DNA from: Candidatus Brennerbacteria bacterium RIFOXYC1_FULL_41_11
Lineage (GTDB): Bacteria > Patescibacteriota > Minisyncoccia > UBA6257 > Brennerbacteraceae
Direction of reading: 5' to 3'
DNA: 37,117 bases
Assembly: GCA_001817215.1 (NCBI GenBank)
Contig: MHHX01000006.1
Location: 383 to 37,499 of the forward strand
Of the stretch, positions 17,628-26,727 are shown in pieces (the stretch's first letter is position 1; each line of letters begins with the position of its first letter). The notes under the pieces were generated by a model, which saw only the letters and a program-made list of their open reading frames with translations, was not told the origin of the DNA and did not search any database. The position numbers and the translations under genes are program-made.

Positions 17628-17978
17628 GTATAATTACTTCAATTCTTCGCTCCCCCAAGGAGCTGTTTTCTCTATTTATTCGGATCCGCCATCCCGGGAT
17701 GCGGAAATTCCTTGCGCCGAGAAAGCGCGGGACCAGGCATCAAACTCTACCTGGCGAAGCACTGTTTCGCCTCGCGTCTTTCATGATCGCGAGACCGTGC
17801 TCTACCCATCTTTTTCGATTCCTCATGAACTTGCCGTCTGCCCTTTTCTCCAGACTACATGAGGTTACGGAAGACTCGGTGTCCCACCGACTAGAATCAC
17901 CTTAACCAGTGAGTCTTCATTATTTAGGCTTTAAGCCAAGGCGAGTGATCCTTTCGGATTGGTTATCGCCAGACTGGG

Positions 17979-18335
17979 TCAGCAACCCAGTGTTTTCATG
18001 ACATCTATCATTTTCCCCAAGACGCCATCTTTCTCAACCGCTTTGACGACTTCGTCAATAGCGGCGACAAACTGCGGGTTTTCTTTTTCCGCGTCACGGC
18101 GGAAAAGAATCGTTTGTCCAGGCTGAGGCAAACCGTCCTGCGGGGCGCGTGAGAATCTCTGTGTCTTTTTCGCCTCATTGAGGCGAAGTCGACACTGGAA
18201 CTTCGAGACAGGGTCCGTGATGACCCAGTCTCCATTGGACTGATAACTTTCCAAAATCAGTCCAAAATGATCTACTATGGTCGCGATGACCATATAATCA
18301 TGTCCCATAAAGGGTTCCAAGGCTAACCTTGCCAT
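17979..18335 (-). CDS. hypothetical protein (unit B)
   Basis: 118-aa ORF MARLALEPFMGHDYMV; upstream AAAGGTAGG. Confidence 0.65.
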   Translation of the reverse strand: MARLALEPFMGHDYMVIATIVDHFGLILESYQSNGDWVITDPVSKFQCRLRLNEAKKTQRFSRAPQDGLPQPGQTILFRRDAEKENPQFVAAIDEVVKAVEKDGVLGKMIDVMKTLGC

Positions 18336-18337
18336 TT

Positions 18338-18467
18338 TAACCTACCTTTCTTTTTGAGTAATGCGGGGTTAGGCTTCCCCGCTTTGAATTGACAAAGGTT
18401 GACTGAAATTACTCTCAAGCCAACCGTACGATACTTATATTATAGCACGAAATAGACACTTTTGCAA
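18338..18467 (-). promoter_or_regulatory. unit B promoter and structured leader
   Basis: Minus TTGCAA-17 bp-TATAAT; hairpin GCGGGG/CCCCGC inside GAGTAAT/ATTACTC; alternative pairings near the ribosome-binding site. Confidence 0.65.
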
Positions 18468-18526
18468 GTACTACAATGCCTTATAGTCACATTGAATTAA
18501 ACAAGCGTGGATATGGCTTTATTTCT

Positions 18527-18572
18527 TGTCCTGTCCACTATACTACCGATCGACAGTATAGTGGACAGGACA
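18527..18572. repeat. perfect 18-bp inverted repeat with 10-nt loop
   Basis: TGTCCTGTCCACTATACT-accgatcgac-AGTATAGTGGACAGGACA. Confidence 0.95.
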
Positions 18573-18624
18573 TAATAACGCCGAAAAGGATGCTCCTATC
18601 GAGCCACGACGGAAAATCAAAAAG

Positions 18625-20181
18625 TTATTTTTCCAGCCGCGGGAATAAACTTGAGTATTCTGAAAACCTGATTTTCTTGTTTATCCAGCCGTAATTTTCA
18701 GAACCAATGATTCGACTTTGCTCGCCACTCATCCCTTTGGGACTCGCCAAACCTAACATTATCAAAATCTTTTCCGAAGTTTGCGGCATAAAAGGATCTA
18801 ACATCCAGGCAATATTTCCCAAAAGCAAAACCAACGAAGAGATTACCTTTTCAAATTGCCCCGCAATTTGTTCTGAGCTTGTTGAAGTGTCACGTTTCAA
18901 AAGCTCCCACGGCTTATGCTCATTCACATAATTGTCACCCTCAGAAACCAGTCGGTTAATCAAGCTCAGGACCTCGTTGAATCTGTATTCTGAGATCAAT
19001 TTTTCATACTCATTCCAAACAGAGTTAATTTTTTCCTGAAAATCATTTTCTTGAAGCCCGATCTCCTTTCCATACAAATTCCCAAGCTTAGAGACGCGCG
19101 AAACTAAATTACCAACACCATTGGCCAGATCGCCATTATAACGAGCTTTGAACTTTTCATGAGAATAATCCCCGTCTTCAAAAGGATTTATCTCGCGCAG
19201 AAAAAAGTAACGCACAGCGTCGCTCGAAACACCGTATTTTTTCATGATCTCAATCGGCGAGATACCGTTGCCAAGTGATTTTGAGATCTTTTCACCAGAA
19301 ACGGTCAAAAAACCGTGGATCATCAAAGATTTTGGCAAGGGCAGATGAGCTGACAAAAGCATGGCGGGCCAGATTAAAGCATGAAACTTCCAGATGTCTT
19401 TGCCGACAATCTGCAGATCCGGCGGCCAAAATCTCTGAAACTTACCACCAGCTTGCGCATACTCCACGCCGGAAAGATAGTTTGTCAAAGCATCGGCCCA
19501 GACATAGATCACTTGCTCGTCATCGTCGGGCACGGGAATGCCCCATTCCAACTTGTTTTTTGGCCTGGAAAAGCTGACGTCTTGTAATCCATTCTCAATA
19601 AATCCCAAAACTTCGGCTTTTCTGAACTCGGGAATAATTTTTAGACCGCCGGACTCAATAATGTTTTTCAGTTGATCCTGATATTTTGAAAGTTTGAAGA
19701 AATAATTGTCTTCGTCAATTTCAATCGGTTCTTTTTTGTGAATTTGGCATTTGCCATCTTCAAGATCAGACTCAACCAAATATTTTTCGCAGCCAACACA
19801 ATAGCGACCTTTATAATGGCCTTTATAAATATCGCCCGAATCCAGTATTGACCGCCAGATCTTAGCCACATTCGGCCAATGGTTTTTCTTGTCCGTTGTC
19901 CGGATAAAATAATCAAAAGAAACATTCAAGGCTTCGGCTGACTCTTTGAATTTGCCGGAGATATCATCAACAAATTGCTGCGGTTCTTTGCCTTTTTTCT
20001 TGGCAGTTTCGGCGATCTTAATGCCGTGCTCATCCGTGCCAGTTAAAAACCAAACTTCTTTTTGCAGAAGGCGCTGATGACGAGCAACAACATCAGCTTG
20101 AATAAACTCCAAAAGATGGCCGATGTGGGGTTCGCCGTTGGCGTAGGGAATCGCGGTCGTGATGAAAAATTTTTGAGACAT
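18625..20181 (-). CDS. metG: methionine--tRNA ligase
   Basis: 518 aa; ITTAIPYANGEPHIGHLLE, TGTDEHGIKI, KISKSLGNGI. Confidence 0.97.
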   Translation of the reverse strand: MSQKFFITTAIPYANGEPHIGHLLEFIQADVVARHQRLLQKEVWFLTGTDEHGIKIAETAKKKGKEPQQFVDDISGKFKESAEALNVSFDYFIRTTDKKNHWPNVAKIWRSILDSGDIYKGHYKGRYCVGCEKYLVESDLEDGKCQIHKKEPIEIDEDNYFFKLSKYQDQLKNIIESGGLKIIPEFRKAEVLGFIENGLQDVSFSRPKNKLEWGIPVPDDDEQVIYVWADALTNYLSGVEYAQAGGKFQRFWPPDLQIVGKDIWKFHALIWPAMLLSAHLPLPKSLMIHGFLTVSGEKISKSLGNGISPIEIMKKYGVSSDAVRYFFLREINPFEDGDYSHEKFKARYNGDLANGVGNLVSRVSKLGNLYGKEIGLQENDFQEKINSVWNEYEKLISEYRFNEVLSLINRLVSEGDNYVNEHKPWELLKRDTSTSSEQIAGQFEKVISSLVLLLGNIAWMLDPFMPQTSEKILIMLGLASPKGMSGEQSRIIGSENYGWINKKIRFSEYSSLFPRLEK

Positions 20182-20231
20182 GAAAAATCAGCTTATGATC
20201 GTGTGTGTATTATAGAATAAAAACATTCCCA

Positions 20232-20261
20232 ACACCAAACCGCCCTTTCAGGCGGTTTGGT
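20232..20261 (-). terminator. terminator upstream of metG
   Basis: CACCAAACCGCC-TGAAAG-GGCGGTTTGGTG. Confidence 0.75.
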
Positions 20262-20283
20262 GATAGAAACGAAAATCAACGTC

Positions 20284-20631
20284 TTAAACTTCATTCAAAT
20301 ACTCAATAAATTTTTCAACAGCCTCTGCTGTTTTATCATCAACAACATCTTCCAAACTTAAAACATCTTGAGCAATAATACCGTCATCTTTTAATCTGCC
20401 TAAAATAATTTTTAGTTTCTCCAGGCCAGCCTCTGCCATCACTTGTTTCCATTTGACTTCATCAAAAGCAGCAAATGCTCCGGGGTCTCTCTTCTTAGAC
20501 TTACTGATAAAATCTTCAACATCATAAGAAAAACTAAAACCGCTCATACGACGAGCCTCTCTATTTGCAGCATTCTTTCTTTCAACAGCTGACGCTTCGT
20601 CCTCAATTTTTCCTCTCCAACCAGTGGCCAT
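20284..20631 (-). CDS. hypothetical protein
   Basis: 115-aa ORF with a plausible upstream promoter; charged and mostly helical in appearance. Confidence 0.6.
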   Translation of the reverse strand: MATGWRGKIEDEASAVERKNAANREARRMSGFSFSYDVEDFISKSKKRDPGAFAAFDEVKWKQVMAEAGLEKLKIILGRLKDDGIIAQDVLSLEDVVDDKTAEAVEKFIEYLNEV

Positions 20632-20745
20632 ATTTTTAAAAATTATTAATTTTTAATTACACCACTATAATATCACAAATTTGAAAGTTCCACTTCTGCC
20701 AAACACCCCTAGCTTAAAGATGAGGTCTGCGTTATATCACTCGTA

Positions 20746-22128
20746 TCAGAGAATAATCTTGTCAATCAAATAAAGTTTCAAATCCCCCAACCCCACCCTT
20801 TCCTGTTTGGCTGTATCCCTGTCCCGGACCGTGACCGTATTGTTTTCCAGTGTCTCAAAATCTATGGTCACACAAAACGGCGTGCCGATTTCGTCTTGAG
20901 AATAATATCTTTTACCGATATTCCCACGTTCATCCCAAACAATATTCAACCCCGACTGTTTTTTCAAAACCTCATAAACTTCGCGAGCTTTTTCAACTAA
21001 CTGCGGCTTGTTGGCCAGAAGCGGAAACACGGCCGCTTGATACGGCGCCAAATACGGTTTAAGTTTCAAATAAACTCTTTCGCCATCTTCCCGATAAGCT
21101 TCAAACAGAATAGCCAAAAAATTACGATCAAACCCGGCCGAGCTTTCGACAACAAACGGAATAAATTTTCTCTTTGTTTCCGGATCGAAATAAGATAGGT
21201 CTTCGCCGGAAAATTTTTGGTGTTGAGAAAGATCATAGTCGCCTCTATCGTGCAAGCCTTCCAGCTCTTTAAAGCCCATGCCCTCGAAATCATAAGTAAT
21301 ATCCCAAGCATCCTTGGCATAAAAAGCTCGCTCCTCATCAGCATGTTGACGCCACTTCAAGCGCTTTTCCGAAAGACCGAGATCGTTGAGATACCAGTTC
21401 CAGCGAATCGTTTTCCAGTCTTCATAGAATCTTGATGAATCCTCTGGCCTGCAAAAATACTGCACATCCATTTGATCGAACTCTTTTTGACGGAACAGAA
21501 ACTGTCCAGACGACGTAATCTCGTTCCTGAAAGCACGACCAACCTGGGCAATACCAAAGGGTAATGGTTTGTGCATCGACTCAAAAACTTGTTTGAAATT
21601 AACGTAAATGTTTTGGCATGATTCACCTTTCAAATAAACCTGAGTTTTCTCGCCCTCAACCGTACCTAAATAAGCCGGCACTAAAAGATTAAAGTTTTTC
21701 GGCATGGTTAATTCATTACCCTCTGGGCTTTTTAACTTTCCTCCTTTGATCAAGCCGCTGATTGCTTCAATATCATTGCTCTTAACGGACAGATTGAGCT
21801 GTTCTTCAATCAGCTTGTCAGCGGCATACCTTTTGTGAGTTTTTTTGTCTTCAACCAAAGCGTCGGCAAAACCAGAAACGTGACCAGATGCTTCCCAAAC
21901 TTTTGGATGCAAAATAATCCTCCCGTCAATTCCAAAAACATCCTCTCTTTCCGTCACCATTTTTCTCCACCAAAGATCAAAAATGTTTTTCCGCAAAAGC
22001 GCGCCCAAGGGACCATAATCATAGAGGGCGTTCATGCCACCGTAAATCTCTGAATTGGGAAACACAAACCCGCGTCTCTTGCAAAGACTAACGATCTTTT
22101 CCATCAAATTATTCTTCATTTCACTCAT
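20746..22128 (-). CDS. glyS: glycine--tRNA ligase
   Basis: 460 aa; FVFPNSEIYGG, YDYGPLGALLRKNI, GRAFRNEI; homodimeric class II GlyRS. Confidence 0.96.
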   Translation of the reverse strand: MSEMKNNLMEKIVSLCKRRGFVFPNSEIYGGMNALYDYGPLGALLRKNIFDLWWRKMVTEREDVFGIDGRIILHPKVWEASGHVSGFADALVEDKKTHKRYAADKLIEEQLNLSVKSNDIEAISGLIKGGKLKSPEGNELTMPKNFNLLVPAYLGTVEGEKTQVYLKGESCQNIYVNFKQVFESMHKPLPFGIAQVGRAFRNEITSSGQFLFRQKEFDQMDVQYFCRPEDSSRFYEDWKTIRWNWYLNDLGLSEKRLKWRQHADEERAFYAKDAWDITYDFEGMGFKELEGLHDRGDYDLSQHQKFSGEDLSYFDPETKRKFIPFVVESSAGFDRNFLAILFEAYREDGERVYLKLKPYLAPYQAAVFPLLANKPQLVEKAREVYEVLKKQSGLNIVWDERGNIGKRYYSQDEIGTPFCVTIDFETLENNTVTVRDRDTAKQERVGLGDLKLYLIDKIIL

Positions 22129-22193
22129 AATAAAATTTCAAAACATCAAATTCTACAAGCTTTTGAATTTTTAACTTTGACTTTTAACTTATT

Positions 22194-24134
22194 TTACTGC
22201 CCTACCCGGCCCGTGCCCTGATCAACAATATTATCATGCGGCAAATCGGAAAAAATGCCTCTAACCACTTCTTTAAATTTATTAAAAGTGAAAACATCGT
22301 CTCCGGTAACGTTAATGTCTTCGACTATTTGCATCAAGTGGCCAAGCTGATCCATTGACGGCAAGGCACCAATCTGAAAAACGATGCTCTTTTTCTGCCA
22401 AGCAGGCAAATAATCAACTCTCCAAGTCAGCTGCCCCGTTCTTTGATTAAAAATAAATTCCGTAGTTTCTGTGTCGCCCTTAATTTTACCGTCATAAGAG
22501 ACATTGGCCGGGAACGTTGTCGTGATAAAAACATTTTTGAAATCATTTGCCTGAGCTTCAAGATCAAGATAAAAACTATACTGAGTCACCTTATTCACTT
22601 TTGGCTGCGCCATACCAAGATTCGTAAACCCTGTTTGCGGATTGTCTTTGAATAAAACTTTGGGAATCAAAACGAGACGGCCGTTAATCTTTGAAACCGA
22701 CTCTGTTTTCGTCAGAACCTGCGTGCCAATACTGCCAGGTTTATTGGCTGCCGAGATCTCGATCTTAACGTTCATTTGGTTATTAATCGCTCCTTTGGGG
22801 TAGATCTTTTTAACCCCGAGGTAGACCATAACCTCACCTGTCTCTCCGGAATCCAAAGACAGGATAGCAGGCGTGTTGCCGCCATTCCAGGTGATCTTCT
22901 TTGTTTTTGAGGAATAAAATCCCGTATCGAGCCTGATTGATGATTGATCAACCCATGGATCTGAAAAATCAGCCGAGATAACCACATCCTTCAGGGGCAC
23001 GCTGTAATTATTTTTGAAATTTATTTTATACTGTAAATTTTCCCCAGGCGTCACTGAATAAACACGAGAATCATTGATAGTCACGTCTAAAGCAAGAGGA
23101 TTGGCAACGACCACCAAATCTTCGTCGGTCTCTGAGATAACTATATCTTTCCCTCTAACCGGAACCTTGAAAATGGCTTTGAGTATCTGTCCAGAATCAT
23201 CATTGCCGGAAATAATCGCTTTAAAATTAACTCGTTGTTCCTTTTGCGGTTCAAGATCCGTGTTTTGCCAAACATAATTCCCAACGGAATCACGCGAACT
23301 ATGCTGAGGCTCAATAAAAGAAAAAGAAAGTCCTTTAAGCGATTCCAGAATCAACCGGCTCTGAGAAAGTTTTTTTCCCGTGACATTACGATATGTGAAA
23401 TAACCGGAAAAAATCTCTCCGGAAAGAACTTCCTGCGGCAAAGAGATTGCCATCTGCGCGCCAGAATTCACGATCACTGGGTTCCATTCAATAACTTTTT
23501 CAAAACTATTCTGCTGACCGGCAAAATTATATCTGGCAGTGACCTCAACCTTTCTCTGCTCATGATTCTTACCCCAAAAAATCACGGGGATCAGCTCTTT
23601 AAACTCGGCTTGCGACTCAAGATCGCCTATTGCCTTTTGCATTAATGCCGAACCGGGCAAATCGCTAAAAACAGTTCCGTCATCAGCGCGAATCGTTAAG
23701 GAAAGATCTTCAATTATTTGAGAGCCCGAACGATTAGCAATAATAACTTCAAATAAAACTTTCTCTCCGACATTCACCGTATTTGCCGCCAAGATATCAA
23801 GGCCCAGATTATCTGGTGGCGCCATGTTCGCAAGATAACTGAAAAAACCAAGAACAATGCCACCGAGAAAGATTACTCCGCCGGCAATTAAGGCAACTTT
23901 TTTAAGATCAAAATTAAGTTTCAAGATCTGCGGAACTGGTCGAGAAGTTTCATGAATCGGAGCTTCTTCAAGCCATTCTGTCCTTGGTTTCTTCGAAATA
24001 TTAATCTTGACTTGCGAACTGGCTTCTGTTTCTTGCCGAATTTCCGGATTTTGAGAAAAAATATCTTCCTTTGGCAAAACATTATCGGAAGTCAATTCCG
24101 GCGATTCTAAATTATCAAAAGGTTGATCTGTCAT
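22194..24134 (-). CDS. large single-TM protein with repeated beta-sandwich (DUF11/CARDB-like) segments
   Basis: N-terminal disordered region, TM LIAGGVIFLGGIVLGFFSYL, repeated Ig-like segments (VNVGEKVLFEVIIANRSG, TPGENLQYKINFKNNYSVPL). Confidence 0.7.
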   Translation of the reverse strand: MTDQPFDNLESPELTSDNVLPKEDIFSQNPEIRQETEASSQVKINISKKPRTEWLEEAPIHETSRPVPQILKLNFDLKKVALIAGGVIFLGGIVLGFFSYLANMAPPDNLGLDILAANTVNVGEKVLFEVIIANRSGSQIIEDLSLTIRADDGTVFSDLPGSALMQKAIGDLESQAEFKELIPVIFWGKNHEQRKVEVTARYNFAGQQNSFEKVIEWNPVIVNSGAQMAISLPQEVLSGEIFSGYFTYRNVTGKKLSQSRLILESLKGLSFSFIEPQHSSRDSVGNYVWQNTDLEPQKEQRVNFKAIISGNDDSGQILKAIFKVPVRGKDIVISETDEDLVVVANPLALDVTINDSRVYSVTPGENLQYKINFKNNYSVPLKDVVISADFSDPWVDQSSIRLDTGFYSSKTKKITWNGGNTPAILSLDSGETGEVMVYLGVKKIYPKGAINNQMNVKIEISAANKPGSIGTQVLTKTESVSKINGRLVLIPKVLFKDNPQTGFTNLGMAQPKVNKVTQYSFYLDLEAQANDFKNVFITTTFPANVSYDGKIKGDTETTEFIFNQRTGQLTWRVDYLPAWQKKSIVFQIGALPSMDQLGHLMQIVEDINVTGDDVFTFNKFKEVVRGIFSDLPHDNIVDQGTGRVGQ

Positions 24135-24204
24135 GGAATATTAAATTATATCACGCCCAGTATAGGTCACGTTTGTCGAAAATTAAGCCCGACAAAAAAC
24201 GACC

Positions 24205-24807
24205 TTATGCCATATAGCTCGCGGCCTGATCTTTAAATCGAAGCGCGATTTTTTTTATCTCTTCCGAAAAAACCGATTTTGCCAAGATATTTCCACCAAG
24301 AATTATTTTATACTCATCAAAAAAACGAGCATCAAGATCACGATCAGAAACTTCAGGCAAAAAACCAAGTTGTTTTAAAAATCGAAGCTCTGTCTGGACT
24401 TCTAAAAACTCGAAGTCAAGAATCTCGCCCGGAATAAGATGGCTTTCAAGGTAATCCAAAAAAGAATCCCAGATAGAAAAAAATTCGTCATCCGTATCCT
24501 TCCCGACAAATCCGTTAATGAAATCAGATAATTTTAGCACCAGAGAAAGAGCCCCTTGATTCTTCTTCAATTTTGAAAAATTCTTTTGCTCAAGCGCCTG
24601 GGTCAACTGAAAACTGTTGCCCCTCTCTATCAGCTCCACCCAACAAAGACTCGGTGGCTCAAGGTGGCCGGCCAGCTTTGAGTTCGACTTTAAAATGCTT
24701 TTGACAACCGCCTCGATTTTGCCAAAATCTCGGGTCAACAAAGAATATCGACGATCAAATTCGTTGATGTTTTTATAAGACAAAACAAAAGCGTTTGTAA
24801 AAGACAT
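24205..24807 (-). CDS. recO: DNA repair protein RecO
   Basis: AFVLSYKNINEFDRRYSLLTRDFGKIEAVVKSILKSNSKLAGHLEP; start moved to avoid overlap with tRNA-Gly. Confidence 0.85.
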   Translation of the reverse strand: MSFTNAFVLSYKNINEFDRRYSLLTRDFGKIEAVVKSILKSNSKLAGHLEPPSLCWVELIERGNSFQLTQALEQKNFSKLKKNQGALSLVLKLSDFINGFVGKDTDDEFFSIWDSFLDYLESHLIPGEILDFEFLEVQTELRFLKQLGFLPEVSDRDLDARFFDEYKIILGGNILAKSVFSEEIKKIALRFKDQAASYMA

Positions 24808-24817
24808 AGAAAAACTG

Positions 24818-24888
24818 AGCGGGATACGAGAATCGAACTCGCCCTTCGTCCTTGGCAAGGACGCGTACTACCAATATACTAATCCCGC
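24818..24888 (-). tRNA. tRNA-Gly(GCC)
   Basis: Cloverleaf GCGGGAT...ATCCCGC; anticodon loop TTGCCAA. Confidence 0.95.
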
Positions 24889-25058
24889 CTATTGTTGCAG
24901 TAATCCTGCCACGACGGAATGACCCCTTCTTGGTTAAAAAATTTACCCTCACGGATAAATTTCCCATTCTACTAACCGAACTATCACCTATAAAATAAAT
25001 ATAACACAACTCTTTATAAATCATCAACAAAAAGCTAAAATGAAGTGACCAACCTTTT

Positions 25059-26630
25059 ATGAACGAGATAAATCCTATTGTTTTAATTATTCTTGACGGT
25101 TTCGGTATTGGGAGAAAAAGTCAAGGCAACCCCGTTACACAGACGGTAACGCCAACTTTTGATTGGTTTAAGCAAAATTTTCCTCATTTTGGCCTACAAG
25201 CCTCGGGCATTGCCGTTGGTCTGCCGTGGGGAGATCCTGGCTCTTCGGAAATAGGACACCTGGCCATTGGCACCGGAAGAATCAATTACCAAAACTATCC
25301 AAGAATAACCCTGGCGATCAGAAACGGTTCTTTTTTTGACAACTCAATACTTTTCCAAATAAAAAATCACGTTTCTGCAAACTCCTCAACGCTTCACCTT
25401 GTCGGCCTCTTATCTTCAGCAAAAACCAACGCTGCGATTGAGCATCTCAACGCCATCTTGGAATTCGTCAAAAACAATAAGATAGAAAAAGTGTTACTCC
25501 ACATTATCTGCGACGGCAAAGAAACACCGCCCAAGGAAATCGTTAATCTCATCAAAGATCTTCAGGAAACACTCGGCGAGGTGAGAGGAATAAAGATCGC
25601 AAGCCTCTCGGGAAGATACTATGCCATGGATTCAAATGAATACTGGGAAAGAACGGAAAAAGTTTTTCAGATGCTCACTCAAGGCGAAAAAATAAAACCA
25701 GATGCAAGAACGGTCCTTGAAGAAACTTTTTCAAAAAACATCACTGAAGAATTTGTTGAACCCTGCCTTATCGGAACAACCGAGGAGAGAGAGTCTCTGG
25801 TCATAAAAAACAATGATGCCATTCTATTTTTCAACTTCCGAGAAGAAGGCTTAAAACAGCTCGCCGAATCATTCGCCTCGCCAGAATTCAATGCTTTTCC
25901 AAGAACCGTCCCTCAAAATCTTTATCTCGCTTCGCTGACAGAATATGAAGGCAACCTACCGATCAAAACAATCTTCAACAAACAGCATATCGAAAACAGT
26001 CTGACCGAAACAATATCGCAAAACAATAAAAGACAACTAAAACTGGCCGAATCAGCCAAGGACAAGCTCCTCACCTATCACTTCAACGGCATGGTCAACC
26101 GCCAGTTCGCCAACGAACTGAGGATAATCCTCCCTTCAAATAAAATCGAAAAAGATTTCCGGATGCAAACAGAACAACTGACCACACGATTGCTTTCGGC
26201 AATGGAAGAAAAAATCTACGACCTTATTGTCATTAACCTTGCCAACGCCGACTGGGCCGGCCACCAAAAAGATTTTGAGATTTCCAGACAGGTCGTCTCG
26301 TACCTAGACTCTATTTTAAACAGAATTGCCACGGCTAGTTTGAAACTAAAAACGTCTTTAATCATCACTTCTGACCACGGCAATATTGAGAATATGTTCG
26401 ACGCCATCACCGGCGAACCAGACATGAGACACAACGACAATCCCGTACCGTTCATGATAATTGATCAAAGATTCTATAGACAAAAAACCGAAAGAGACAT
26501 CTTGGAAGACGAGAAAAGCATCCGTGGCAGTCTGCCCGATATCGCCCCAACCATTCTTGAGATGATGAACATAAAAAAACCAGAACAGATGACCGGCCAA
26601 AGTCTGCTTAAGTTCTGTTCGTCCCGTTAA
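25059..26630 (+). CDS. gpmI: 2,3-bisphosphoglycerate-independent phosphoglycerate mutase
   Basis: IVLIILDGFGIG, GSSEIGHLAIGTGRI, SLSGRYYAMD, TSDHGNIENM. Confidence 0.95.
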   Translation: MNEINPIVLIILDGFGIGRKSQGNPVTQTVTPTFDWFKQNFPHFGLQASGIAVGLPWGDPGSSEIGHLAIGTGRINYQNYPRITLAIRNGSFFDNSILFQIKNHVSANSSTLHLVGLLSSAKTNAAIEHLNAILEFVKNNKIEKVLLHIICDGKETPPKEIVNLIKDLQETLGEVRGIKIASLSGRYYAMDSNEYWERTEKVFQMLTQGEKIKPDARTVLEETFSKNITEEFVEPCLIGTTEERESLVIKNNDAILFFNFREEGLKQLAESFASPEFNAFPRTVPQNLYLASLTEYEGNLPIKTIFNKQHIENSLTETISQNNKRQLKLAESAKDKLLTYHFNGMVNRQFANELRIILPSNKIEKDFRMQTEQLTTRLLSAMEEKIYDLIVINLANADWAGHQKDFEISRQVVSYLDSILNRIATASLKLKTSLIITSDHGNIENMFDAITGEPDMRHNDNPVPFMIIDQRFYRQKTERDILEDEKSIRGSLPDIAPTILEMMNIKKPEQMTGQSLLKFCSSR

Positions 26631-26727
26631 AAATCACAACGAACCCGTTAATTAACCACGGAAAGAGGGCGTCATGCACCCACCGTCACTCTTACATTAA
26701 AATCAAAGATTCTTTCTAACGAGATCC

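Noticed and set aside
16843-17905. Plus-strand ORFs of 68-109 aa opposite units A and B
   Set aside because: Antisense to better supported minus-strand genes and hairpin regions; no RBS or family support.
18476-18694. 72-aa plus-strand ORF as a gene or transposase remnant
   Set aside because: It crosses the perfect palindrome and enters the 3' end of metG; no convincing family motif beyond a few N-terminal residues.
20182-22194. Met- or Gly-responsive attenuators at metG and glyS
   Set aside because: metG has a conventional terminator followed by its own TATAAT promoter and a short leader; the glyS upstream gap is about 65 nt of AT-rich sequence. Neither has a cognate-codon-rich leader ORF.
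24773-25030. 85-aa minus-strand ORF spanning tRNA-Gly
   Set aside because: It overlaps a well-formed tRNA-Gly gene and is best explained as a chance ORF.
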